DNA from: Chitinophaga costaii
Lineage (GTDB): Bacteria; Bacteroidota; Bacteroidia; Chitinophagales; Chitinophagaceae
Direction of reading: 5' to 3'
Assembly (NCBI RefSeq): GCF_900094705.1
Contig: NZ_FMAR01000015.1
Span: forward strand, 1-64,000
DNA length: 64,000 nucleotides
In this document: piece after piece, positions 14,855 through 23,774 of the stretch
How the letters are laid out: every line of letters begins with the position of its first letter
How positions within the stretch are numbered: position 1 is the stretch's first letter
Notes under the pieces: model-generated
The model's database searches: none
Told to the model about the DNA's origin: nothing
Seen by the model: the letters and a program-made list of their open reading frames with translations, nothing else
Program-made: the position numbers and the translations under genes

Positions 14855-16774
14855 TTACCACTTATCCGTTCTGAATGGCGAGGCGGGCAATCCTTCTTTA
14901 TTAAACAAATTAGCATCCGGCACATCGTCTTTCCACGCATACCTTACGGCCACCGGGTGCAGTACCTGTGCGCTGGAAACGATCACCGTGTTGCCTTTGA
15001 TCACTGCCTGTGCCGGCACAAACTGGTGATCTGCTCCGGCCACTACAAACTCTTGCAAGGTACCGGTTCCTTTGGCGATTAATCCGCTGCCGGTATTGGC
15101 AAAGGTAAGCACCGCATACGGCCCTGTTATTTTCAGGGAAGTATAGGTAGGCCCGGTGTACACGCCGTTTTTATGATAAGCCACTTTGAGTGCAGACAAT
15201 GCCAGTCGATAACCCACGTCCTGTTTGTTTTTCGGATGAATGTCGTGCGATGCGCCCAGGTCGGTGATCACGGCTTCGCCTGTTTGGGGAAGAGAACTTG
15301 CGTTGTGTTGCGCCTCCCTCAAATAGGGCCATATATTGTTGCCGGATGATTGGAAGCTGGTGAGCTGCGCCCAGCAGAAAGGGAAGGTATCCTTCCATTG
15401 CTTACGCCAGTCGTTGATCATCATGGGGAATAGCTGTGCGTATGCGCGGGCATCTTTCAGGGTATTGGCATTTTGCTCGCCCTGGTACCAGATAGCGCCT
15501 TTGATCGTAAGGGGGATAATAGGCGCCAGCATGGCATTGTAAAGCTGGGAAGGAAAGGCGTTCGGGCCTGTATCGTGCAGGTTATATTGGGTGCTGAGTA
15601 CGGACGGTTTGGCCAGCCATGCGCCCGCCAGTGGCAGGTTACTACTGCCGGCCAGTTGCAGATTTACCTCGTTGGCCTTGCTTTCAAAACCCGCGCCACC
15701 GCCGGTATTCACCACCTTCACTACAAGGGTGTTGATACCTTCATGCAGTAGGTGGGCTGGCAGTATATAACTTCTCGGTGTGTACCAATTGTTCATAGCG
15801 CCTACCTGTTGGCCATTCACGTAGGTAACATCATTGTCGTCAATAACGCCCAGTTGCAAAGTGGCGGCGCTTTGTGCCTGTGCGGAAGTGAGTAAGATGG
15901 TTTTGCGATACCACACGATGCCTGGTACTGCGCCCCATTTAGTTTGCGACCAGTCGTTGGGTACCGGTGTGTTGTCCCAGGAGGTGGTATCGGTGGCCGG
16001 GTTATACCATTGCTGCTGCTCACCGGGGTCGTTGTGGATAGCAGCATCATATTGCTGCCTGGCCTGCGCCCAGCTGGCCACCATGCTGGCCGAGTCGTAA
16101 GGGTTGAGGTCTTTGTATTCGGGCAGTGTTTTGGCTACGTCCCAACTCATCCATTCCTGTATTTGGGTGCCGCCCCAGTTAGAACTGATTAACCCGATCG
16201 GTACGTGCAGATCCTGGTTTAATTTCCTGCCAAAGAAATAGGCTATAGCAGAAAAAGGGGCGATGTTATCCGGGTTACAGGCCAGCCATTGCCCGCCTTT
16301 AATATCTTTGGCCGGCAAATAATGCATGTCTTTTTCTACGGTAAATAAGCGGATGTCCGGATGATTGGCCTGGGCAATTTCCTGTTCCGCATTCACCACC
16401 TTGCTCCAGCCGGAAATGGGGAACTCCATGTTCGACTGTCCGCCGCAGATCCATACATCACCCAGCAGGATGTTTTTATATACCAGTGAATCGTGGGCTG
16501 CGATGACATCCAGCTCGTAGGGGCCACCGGCTGGCATGGGTTTCAGTGTAACGGCCCATTCGCCATTGGCATTGGCGTGGGTGGTGGCAGCCTGGTGGTT
16601 AAAATGCACTTGCACGGTATGGCCGGCGCTGGCCCATCCCCATATCTTTAAAGGCTTATCCCTTTGCAGCACCATGCCGCTCCCGAATATTTTAGGCAGG
16701 GTTACCTGCGCCTGCAAGCTGTGTGCTGCTGCCAGCAGGGTGAGGGCCAGTAAGCCATTGCATTTCCTGTTCAT
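14855..16774 (-). CDS. Sialate O-acetylesterase family carbohydrate esterase (SASA domain)
   Basis: Predicted to remove acetyl groups from sugars, perhaps unmasking glycan for the fucosidase encoded next door. The 639-aa product has a signal peptide (MNRKCNGLLALTLLAAAHSLQAQ). The nucleophile block is WICGGQSNMEFPI (~108-120, Ser in GQSN). GLISSNWGGTQIQEWMS supplies the oxyanion Gly/Asn, WYQGEQNA follows, and HDIHPKNKQDVG (~512-523) has the catalytic Asp/His pair. A jelly-roll insertion of GH2-N type lies in between (~250-390). Families with this fold act on sialic acid or on acetylated plant glycans, so the substrate is open. It is the last gene of the leftward locus. Confidence 0.93.
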   Translation of the reverse strand: MNRKCNGLLALTLLAAAHSLQAQVTLPKIFGSGMVLQRDKPLKIWGWASAGHTVQVHFNHQAATTHANANGEWAVTLKPMPAGGPYELDVIAAHDSLVYKNILLGDVWICGGQSNMEFPISGWSKVVNAEQEIAQANHPDIRLFTVEKDMHYLPAKDIKGGQWLACNPDNIAPFSAIAYFFGRKLNQDLHVPIGLISSNWGGTQIQEWMSWDVAKTLPEYKDLNPYDSASMVASWAQARQQYDAAIHNDPGEQQQWYNPATDTTSWDNTPVPNDWSQTKWGAVPGIVWYRKTILLTSAQAQSAATLQLGVIDDNDVTYVNGQQVGAMNNWYTPRSYILPAHLLHEGINTLVVKVVNTGGGAGFESKANEVNLQLAGSSNLPLAGAWLAKPSVLSTQYNLHDTGPNAFPSQLYNAMLAPIIPLTIKGAIWYQGEQNANTLKDARAYAQLFPMMINDWRKQWKDTFPFCWAQLTSFQSSGNNIWPYLREAQHNASSLPQTGEAVITDLGASHDIHPKNKQDVGYRLALSALKVAYHKNGVYTGPTYTSLKITGPYAVLTFANTGSGLIAKGTGTLQEFVVAGADHQFVPAQAVIKGNTVIVSSAQVLHPVAVRYAWKDDVPDANLFNKEGLPASPFRTDKW

Positions 16775-16888
16775 CTGTGTGTTGTTTAAGGGCGTCCTGC
16801 AAACGCGGTGGTTTCTGGTGTCGCCATGGTCTATGGTTTCCGTGGTTTAAATATACATTGCATGCAACGGTAAGCTGCAAGGTAAAAA

Positions 16889-19216
16889 CTATCCTTTGGA
16901 GGCAGTTACTTCTTTTATCACTCCATTCACTTTTACTTTCACCCTGGCGGGGGTGGTGGAGTGGATTTTATACGAGGTGATCTTCCCCTCTTTCCAGGAA
17001 AAGTCTACCAGGAAATTACCCCTTGCCTTTAAGCCTTTTACCTGGCCGGCTGCTTTCCACGCGTCCGGGATGGCGGGCAGCAGGTGAATATACCCGGCGT
17101 GACTTTGCAGCAGCATTTCTGCAATGCCGGCCTCCCCGCCAAAGTTGGCATCTATCTGGAAAGGGGGCCCTGCGGAAAACAGGTTAGGGTAAATGCCCCC
17201 GCCTGCGCCGTAGTTGATGTCGGTGCCAAATGTAGGGCGCATCAGGTTCACGAATAATTTATAAGCCCGGTTGCCATCATACAGGCGGCTCCACCACAGC
17301 ATCTTATACGCGATAGACCAGCTAGGGCCATCATCGCCGCGGTCGTTCAGCGTTTTTTTGCTGGCGGCGGCCAGTGCGGGCGTACTGTCTGGCGTAATAA
17401 GATTGGCCGGAAACAGTCCGTATAAATGCGATACATGGCGATGGTGAACATCCGTTTGCCGGTAGTCTTCCAGCCACTCCATCAGGCTCCCATCTGCGGC
17501 TACCCGGCCTGCGGGCGGTAGTTGGGTAAGCTGGTAGTGCAGGGTATCCTGCAAGGCTTTATCCAGGTGCAGTACCTCCGCTGCGGTGATCACGTTTTGA
17601 AACAGTTCACGGATAATCTGGTTATCGATGGTAGGGCCTAAGCAAATGCTGGCCGTTTTTCCATTGGGGAGGTAGAAGCTGTTTTCCGGCGAAGAGGAAG
17701 GCGAGGTGACCAGCCATTGGGTCTTTGGATCGCGGACCAATATACTTTTATAAAACAACGCCGACCCTTTTAATACGGGGTAAATGCTGTGCAAATAAGC
17801 CGTATCGCGGGTAAAGTCATAATGCTGCCACAGGTTATCGCATAGCCAGCCGGAACCAGATTTGGCGGCTCCCCAGGAGGCGCTTTCTCCCGGCTCGGTG
17901 TACTGCCATACGTTGGTGATGACGTGGGCTACCCAGCCAGCTGCATTATAGTAAGCCTTGGCGGTTGTTTCGCCATGCGGCACCATTTTTTGTACCAGGT
18001 CTGCCAGCGGCAGGTTTAGTTCCGGTAAGTTGCTCACCTCTACTGGCCAGTGGTTCATTTCTACATTCACATCCAGGTGATAGTCGCCGTTCCAGGGCGT
18101 ATGCACTTGCTGCGCCCATAGTCCCTGCAAATTCGGGGGCAGTAAACCTACCCGCGTGCTGCTGATAGACAGGTAGCGGCCAAACTGGAAGAACAACACC
18201 GGCAGGCCATTGTCTGCCCCCGGGTCTTTTTGAAAGGCTTGCAACCGGGCATCGGTGGGCAGGCTATCTTTTGCAGGGGTGCCCAGGGATAGCTGTACAC
18301 GATGGAACAGTTGCCGGTAGGCTAGTACGTGTAATTGTTTTTCCTGTGCGTAGGGCAGGCGAAGGGCGGTAGCCAGCAGGGCGGCTGTTTGCTGTTCATA
18401 AGCTGTATTGCGGAAGTCGGTGCCGGCAGATATATACAGTATCAGTTCCGTAGCGTTGGTCACCACCAGGCTATGGGCGGTGGTGGTTTGTGTGCCGTCT
18501 TTCAAGGCGGCTTTTACCTGGGCTACATACTGCATGCCTTTTCCATCCTTGCCATTGTCCAGTTGACCAGATAATTGCAGCGTGTTATCTTTCACCATTG
18601 TGGTACCGTTTTCTGCACGATCCAGGGAAATAGTACAATTCACCTGGTGGGGCTTATCTGCTGTAATGCGTATGATCGCTACATCGGTGTGGAAAGAGGT
18701 AAAGTATTCTTTCTTAAAGTGTACGCCATTCACCTCGTAGGTTACCACAGCAAGGGCGCTATCCAGTGATAAAGTGCGGGTATAGTTTTTATACGCTGCG
18801 TTGCCGGCATAGGAAAATGCCAGCCCCAGGTTGCCCAGTGTTTGAAAGCAGCCCCACTGCGGACCGCCAGAGCCGGGGCCTTTACAGATAAAGTTTTGAT
18901 CTACCAGTTGCTGGGCCGAATCGTTTTTTCCTTCAAACAAAAATTGCCGGATGGCGGGCAAACTTTTATAAGCGTCATAATTATTAGCATCCTGCGGGGA
19001 GCCAGACCATAACGTGATGTCGTTTAATACAATGTTTTCTCTTGCCACCCCGCCGTCTGGTGTCATACCCAGCCTTCCGTTGCCCAGGGGTACCGCGCCT
19101 TCCCATTGGGAGGCTGGCTGCTGGTACCATAGGCGCAGGGGCCGTTGTTGTGCAGCAGCGATCGCGGGCGGCACAAGCAATAAAAAAACTACTAGCCGTT
19201 TCAAATTGGTTTCCAT
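16889..19216 (-). CDS. GH95 family alpha-L-fucosidase / alpha-L-galactosidase
   Basis: Inverting exo-enzyme that removes terminal alpha-1,2-L-fucose or related L-galactose from glycans. The 775-aa product has a signal peptide (LVVFLLLVPPAIAAAQQ), the N-terminal LRLWYQQPA..W.GAVPLGNGRLG block, NLQGLWAQQ..PWNGDYHLDVNVEMNHWP (~370-390), SLMEWLEDYRQTD (~577-589) and FQIDANFGG (~685-693). The Glu in MEW and the Asp in QIDAN match the family general acid and base-activating residue. The first residue of the usual N-x-N substrate pair is Asp here (DVN, GAT codon). Length is typical. It lies 114 bp before the esterase gene. Confidence 0.94.
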   Translation of the reverse strand: METNLKRLVVFLLLVPPAIAAAQQRPLRLWYQQPASQWEGAVPLGNGRLGMTPDGGVARENIVLNDITLWSGSPQDANNYDAYKSLPAIRQFLFEGKNDSAQQLVDQNFICKGPGSGGPQWGCFQTLGNLGLAFSYAGNAAYKNYTRTLSLDSALAVVTYEVNGVHFKKEYFTSFHTDVAIIRITADKPHQVNCTISLDRAENGTTMVKDNTLQLSGQLDNGKDGKGMQYVAQVKAALKDGTQTTTAHSLVVTNATELILYISAGTDFRNTAYEQQTAALLATALRLPYAQEKQLHVLAYRQLFHRVQLSLGTPAKDSLPTDARLQAFQKDPGADNGLPVLFFQFGRYLSISSTRVGLLPPNLQGLWAQQVHTPWNGDYHLDVNVEMNHWPVEVSNLPELNLPLADLVQKMVPHGETTAKAYYNAAGWVAHVITNVWQYTEPGESASWGAAKSGSGWLCDNLWQHYDFTRDTAYLHSIYPVLKGSALFYKSILVRDPKTQWLVTSPSSSPENSFYLPNGKTASICLGPTIDNQIIRELFQNVITAAEVLHLDKALQDTLHYQLTQLPPAGRVAADGSLMEWLEDYRQTDVHHRHVSHLYGLFPANLITPDSTPALAAASKKTLNDRGDDGPSWSIAYKMLWWSRLYDGNRAYKLFVNLMRPTFGTDINYGAGGGIYPNLFSAGPPFQIDANFGGEAGIAEMLLQSHAGYIHLLPAIPDAWKAAGQVKGLKARGNFLVDFSWKEGKITSYKIHSTTPARVKVKVNGVIKEVTASKG

Positions 19217-19243
19217 TCCGTATAGATTATATGACTGCTTAAA

Positions 19244-20470
19244 TTACTGTTTTTTATACCACAGGGTGAGTTGGCTCATGTTAATTGCATTGGCTCCATT
19301 TACATCTTTAAGCACCCGTATGATCACATAGCGTACCTGGGGTGGATGGGCTGCGAAGGTAAACTTCTTCGGGGCCACACCATCGTCTGTTCTTACCGCT
19401 TCGGTAAGCAGGGTCCAGCCTTTGGCGGTGATCATGCTTTTCCAGTTAGGGTCATTACTGGGCAGGGAAGGCGTAGCGCCGGTAGTATCTGCAATACCCC
19501 ATATTTCAAAGTCGCCGGGGTTATTGCAGCAATCTCGCCCGATTTCTTCCATCACGGCTATGTTATCGTACACCGCGCCCATATCAAAACTCAGGCTCCT
19601 GGGCATGGTGCCGGCGCTGCCGCCGGGATCGTCGCTATGAAAAATATTAGGGTAGCTGCGCACGGTGGCATTGCCATCCCACAACCTGCCCTTGTAGGTA
19701 TCGGATTCGTAAATGCCTACATCAAATGGAAAGTTTACTTCCGCAAATTTAGCCTTGTCGCATTCCACCAGTTGATAAATGGTGGGGAAGGTGTCTGCTT
19801 TTGCCGTGAAGAAAGTATCGATCGCTCTTTTTTGCGGGATATAGGACGACTGGTAGCGTACCGGCGTGCCAAACTGATAATCCACCAGTTGCAGGGAGCT
19901 ACTGTCTGGCGGTACATTTTTAGTCACCACAGTGCCGGTGAGATTGGTGTAGGTTACCACCGTATTTACATTGCTGGTATCGGGGGTAGAGAACTTAATC
20001 TGCACGGAGCTTGGATCGTCGCTTACGATAAATGGCGTGTCGGCATTCACCGGGCGGTTAAAGAGGTTGGCATGATATATATCGCCATACACCCGGGCGT
20101 TATCTACTTCTTTCGTCACCGACTTATTGCCGGCATCATCATAGGCATTGATGAAGAAAGTATAGTTGTATTCCTGTAGCTTGTCGATCGTGCATTTCAC
20201 GGTATCGGTAGGGGTGTGTGATTGGGCGGCCACCACCAGCGAATCGGCATAGTTATTCCAGTACACGGTGTAGTGGGTAATGCTTGGATCGGGGTTGGGT
20301 GCCCATTCCAGTTGCAGCCTGTAGTTGCCTGGCAACACTGTTACATCGTTCAGTGCACCGGGGTAGGTGATTTCCTGCCCGTCTAAAAACTTACGGAAGT
20401 CGGTGGGCTTCTTCTCGCAAGACACCAGCACAGCCCCGCAAAGCAGGATATATTTTACATTATTTTTCAT
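19244..20470 (-). CDS. Surface lipoprotein, DUF4998 plus discoidin-like domain
   Basis: The 408-aa product begins MKNNVKYILLCGAVLVSCEKK, a lipoprotein signal with Cys18. The next ~200 residues look like two fibronectin-like beta domains (LQLEWAPNPDPSITHYTVYWNN), as in DUF4998 proteins. The C-terminal ~150 residues (SLSFDMGAVYDNIAVMEEIGRD, PPQVRYVIIRVLKD) look like an F5/8 type C carbohydrate-binding fold. It is most likely a cell-surface glycan-binding protein serving the SusCD pair. It is 28 bp from the GH95 gene. Confidence 0.85.
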   Translation of the reverse strand: MKNNVKYILLCGAVLVSCEKKPTDFRKFLDGQEITYPGALNDVTVLPGNYRLQLEWAPNPDPSITHYTVYWNNYADSLVVAAQSHTPTDTVKCTIDKLQEYNYTFFINAYDDAGNKSVTKEVDNARVYGDIYHANLFNRPVNADTPFIVSDDPSSVQIKFSTPDTSNVNTVVTYTNLTGTVVTKNVPPDSSSLQLVDYQFGTPVRYQSSYIPQKRAIDTFFTAKADTFPTIYQLVECDKAKFAEVNFPFDVGIYESDTYKGRLWDGNATVRSYPNIFHSDDPGGSAGTMPRSLSFDMGAVYDNIAVMEEIGRDCCNNPGDFEIWGIADTTGATPSLPSNDPNWKSMITAKGWTLLTEAVRTDDGVAPKKFTFAAHPPQVRYVIIRVLKDVNGANAINMSQLTLWYKKQ

Positions 20471-20508
20471 GTTCGTTTTTTTAGCAACAATAAATTATTA
20501 CAGGCCGG

Positions 20509-21783
20509 TCATTGAGGGTTGCCGTATACCGACATCTCCATGATACCAAAATAATTATCCGTACCGCCCATGGTATGGAAGCACTCCAGGCGGAGGTAGC
20601 GCACCTTGGGTAGATCTATAGAAAGATCGAAGTTGAAACCTGCGTTCCAGGTATCGATATCCTCGTTTGTGAGCGGGTTGTGGGCAGGTTTGGGCGGGGC
20701 GTTGAACTTGCCCATATTAATCCACCCACCTGGTGTTTTAGCGCCTACTGCCGGCAGTTGGGTAGAGTCGGCCGGCATCACCTCATCCTGCGGGGTATCT
20801 TCCCGGCCCCACAATACCCAGGTTTCCGGGGCGCCAGAGTTCCAGACAAATTCGTTGCTGCCCCCTGTTCTGAACCAGCACATATACCGGCTTAAGCGGG
20901 CCGACTGTCCCATATCGAAGGTGGCCCATGCCGGCCAGATAAAAGGTTTGGTGGGAGAGGCCAGAATAGGCTGCTCGGTGTTGTAACCTGGCTCGCTGGA
21001 TGTGTTGTTCCACATATTGCTCAGGTTATAATACCCGTTCTGGTAGTTAGGTACATCTGTAGGTAATACATAGGGCTGGAACAATTGTTTATTCATCAGC
21101 GTTTCAAAAATGGGATGAACGGTGGTATACATCGTATCCGAAACATTGCCCCACTGATCGGTTACATAAAAAGCAAAAGGTTTGGGTAAGGTATCGTAGC
21201 CTCTTAACGTATAGTTGATAGCATCTGTAGTGGTATAGTGCTGGTCCTGTATCTTCAGCCGTGTACTGTTGCTGTCGGGCAGCAGGCTTACGATACCGAT
21301 GGGATCCTGTGTTTTATTGAGGGCATGGATATTTACGCCGCCAAACGCGTTTTGTGCAACCAGCGAGGCGTACACGAGCTGATAGGGCGGGGTGGCAGGG
21401 TGTACCACTACCACTACGGAATCGGATTTAATATTGGCGCGGGACACGGTGTACAATACCACCTTATAATCTTTGCTTGCTGCAAAGCCGCTCACCGTAA
21501 TACTGTCGGAGTAATAAGATGATTTCGTTTGCCGGGTGGCCTTGTCGCTGATAGCATAATTGGCTTGCACGTATAAAATATTGGCAGAGTTGGGAAGCGT
21601 ATAGGTAATGTAAGCGCCCCCGTTAAAATTCACCACCTTCACGGCCGTTACAACGCCCGGCTTCGTTTTGTCGTTCGATACTACGCTATTATAGCCGTCT
21701 ATTTTCTTGCAGGAAGTGTAGGCTAATGCTGCTATGAGGAAAAACAGCAGGCAGCCATGTGGTATATATTTCAGGAAGTTCAT
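20509..21783 (-). CDS. Surface lipoprotein, DUF4959/DUF5126/DUF5000-type glycan-binding protein
   Basis: The 424-aa product has a lipoprotein signal ending in YTSCKK (Cys ~25). It then shows a DUF4959-like domain (DKTKPGVVTAVKVVNFNGGAYITYTLP), a middle domain (DUF5126-like, PYQLVYASLVAQNAFGG) and a C-terminal DUF5000/discoidin-like domain (ATFDMGQSARLSRYMCWFR, KVRYLRLECFHTMGG). This layout is common directly downstream of susD in Bacteroidota. I infer surface glycan binding. It lies 50 bp after susD and 38 bp before the next lipoprotein gene. Confidence 0.87.
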   Translation of the reverse strand: MNFLKYIPHGCLLFFLIAALAYTSCKKIDGYNSVVSNDKTKPGVVTAVKVVNFNGGAYITYTLPNSANILYVQANYAISDKATRQTKSSYYSDSITVSGFAASKDYKVVLYTVSRANIKSDSVVVVVHPATPPYQLVYASLVAQNAFGGVNIHALNKTQDPIGIVSLLPDSNSTRLKIQDQHYTTTDAINYTLRGYDTLPKPFAFYVTDQWGNVSDTMYTTVHPIFETLMNKQLFQPYVLPTDVPNYQNGYYNLSNMWNNTSSEPGYNTEQPILASPTKPFIWPAWATFDMGQSARLSRYMCWFRTGGSNEFVWNSGAPETWVLWGREDTPQDEVMPADSTQLPAVGAKTPGGWINMGKFNAPPKPAHNPLTNEDIDTWNAGFNFDLSIDLPKVRYLRLECFHTMGGTDNYFGIMEMSVYGNPQ

Positions 21784-21833
21784 GTGATGATAATTGAAAG
21801 TGCGAAAGAGGGATTGTTATAACCGTATACCTG

Positions 21834-23756
21834 CTACCAGTAAGGTGTTTGTACCAGGTTAGGGTTGTACAGCATATCTGCCTTCTGGATGGGGAAGAGG
21901 TAATCTCTTAATCCAAACTGGGGCTGATAGACGGTTTGCAGGTTATAATACTGGCCCGTAGTTTTCGTTTCGTTCATGACGTTCCATCCCAGGAAGGGAT
22001 TCACCAGTACGTTTTGCAGTTCCTTCCATCTTCTCAGGTCCCAGCCGGCCTGTCCTTCAAAGGCCAGTTCTATCCTTCTTTCCTGGTGTATGATTTGGCG
22101 GAGGCCGTCCTGGGTGCCGGGCTTATTAGGTGTCCTGGAATACTGCGCCCAGGCGGCTTGTATGCCGGGCAGGCCTGCCCGGGCCCTTACCTGGTCTACC
22201 CAGGTATACACGGCCGCACTGGGCCCGTTGGCTTCATTGAGGCATTCGGCATATAATAACCACAGGGCGGGCAGCCGCATAAAGGGCCAGGAGTAATTAA
22301 ACGTTTGGAAGCTGTTATTGGCGGAAGCGGTTTGGTAAGGCACCAGCTTGCGCGCCCAGTAGCCTGTGGCGTTGTAGGCAATAGGGTCTAGCGGGGCAGC
22401 GGGGCCGTTCACGGCATTGATCACGTCGGGATTATTATCGTCTGTATTGCTGGATCCAAACCAGGTGCTGCCATCAAAAGCAATGTCTGCATAATAGCGG
22501 GCTTCCCGGTTCAGGTTGCCTTTATTAGTGCTGTAGCCCTTTCGCACATAATGCCCGTTGGCATCATCGCCCTGTACTACTTTGTAGCGGTTGGGGTAGT
22601 CCCAGGTTTTATCTTCATTAATAGGTACGCCATTGTTGGTATAAAACAGCTCACTTTCCCCGATGGGTACGGAAAAGTTAGAGAAGAAATTATACACCGT
22701 GGTGGCCAGTGCATTGACGCGGGGAGAGGCCTGGATCTGGTAGCCAAAATAAGGGTTCAGGGTCCACAGTTGTTCTGTATTCCAACTGGACGTTACGGCA
22801 CCTTGTAGCGTGAGCAGCAGCTTGGTGGAATCGGTCATGTGTGCGATGCCGCTTTGTGCTACAAACTGGTACAGGGCTGCGCCGGAGGCGTTGGCAGCAT
22901 CTATGGCAGCCTTGCAGGCATCGGCGGCCTTTTGCCACTTGGCCTTATCGGGGGCGGCGGAAAATAATTTGGTGCCGTCTATATTGGCAAAGCTGCTGTA
23001 ATCCGGGTTGCCGTTGAACAGGGGGCTGGCTTCGGTGGCTAATACTTCTGCTTTTACGGCCAGAGCAATGGTGGCGGTAATGCGGCCATCTTCCGTAATC
23101 ACATTCTGGATGGAAGGAGGCAGGTCGGGTAAGGCTTCATCGATGAGGTGTACCACATAATTAAAGCAGGAATCTACCGGCAATTGTTTTTGCCGCACCT
23201 GGTCGGTGGTGGCATTTACCGGCAGGGCCACATCGGCAATGGGAATGGGGCCATACATACGGATCAGCCAGTAGTGATAATACGCTTTGAGAAATTTGGC
23301 CTCCGCTATCCAGCGTTTTCTTTCGGTAACGGTTACGTCGGGCGGGGTATTTACATTGTCTAAAAAGGTGTTGCAAAACCGGATGGATTGCCACAGGTTT
23401 AAGCCCTGGTTATAAGCATCCCAGAAATTAAACAACGGATTCTGCACGTTCTGAAACCCGCGCAGCAGGTTAAAGCCTGCATCCTGCCCGGAGCCTTTAA
23501 GGCTTTGATTGCTGGGCAGGTCGGTAGGGATGATCACCTCGCCGGAAGTAGTAAAGCCGGCATTGCGGCATACGTCAGACAGGCGTTGCAGGTTAGCGTA
23601 ACAGTTGCCCAGCAGGTAGGCCTGGGCCTCGTTTTCGTTGGCGAAAGAACTGTTCAGCGTAGCCACGTCATCTGGGATAACGTCCAGGTATTTTTTACAT
23701 GCTAACATGGAAAAAGTAAGGCATGGCAGTAAGAAAAATTTTATCAAAGTCCTCAT
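21834..23756 (-). CDS. SusD/RagB family outer-membrane nutrient-binding lipoprotein
   Basis: Binds the glycan on the cell surface and acts as the lid of the SusC channel. The 640-aa product has a lipoprotein signal (LLPCLTFSMLACKKYLDV, Cys ~20). TPR-like helices follow, with ERKRWIAEAKFLKAYYHYWLIRMYGPIP (~140-167). C-terminal signatures include MRLPALWLLYAECLNEANG, HQERRIELAFEGQAGWDLRRW (~560-580) and FPIQKADMLYNPNLVQTPYW at the end. It is 18 bp after susC. The length is above the usual ~500-550 aa. Confidence 0.95.
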   Translation of the reverse strand: MRTLIKFFLLPCLTFSMLACKKYLDVIPDDVATLNSSFANENEAQAYLLGNCYANLQRLSDVCRNAGFTTSGEVIIPTDLPSNQSLKGSGQDAGFNLLRGFQNVQNPLFNFWDAYNQGLNLWQSIRFCNTFLDNVNTPPDVTVTERKRWIAEAKFLKAYYHYWLIRMYGPIPIADVALPVNATTDQVRQKQLPVDSCFNYVVHLIDEALPDLPPSIQNVITEDGRITATIALAVKAEVLATEASPLFNGNPDYSSFANIDGTKLFSAAPDKAKWQKAADACKAAIDAANASGAALYQFVAQSGIAHMTDSTKLLLTLQGAVTSSWNTEQLWTLNPYFGYQIQASPRVNALATTVYNFFSNFSVPIGESELFYTNNGVPINEDKTWDYPNRYKVVQGDDANGHYVRKGYSTNKGNLNREARYYADIAFDGSTWFGSSNTDDNNPDVINAVNGPAAPLDPIAYNATGYWARKLVPYQTASANNSFQTFNYSWPFMRLPALWLLYAECLNEANGPSAAVYTWVDQVRARAGLPGIQAAWAQYSRTPNKPGTQDGLRQIIHQERRIELAFEGQAGWDLRRWKELQNVLVNPFLGWNVMNETKTTGQYYNLQTVYQPQFGLRDYLFPIQKADMLYNPNLVQTPYW

Positions 23757-23774
23757 GATCGTGGATTAAGATGA

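Noticed and set aside
19271..20179. 302-codon plus-strand frame opposite the DUF4998 lipoprotein gene
   Set aside because: The minus-strand gene has a lipoprotein signal and fits the operon; this frame has neither.
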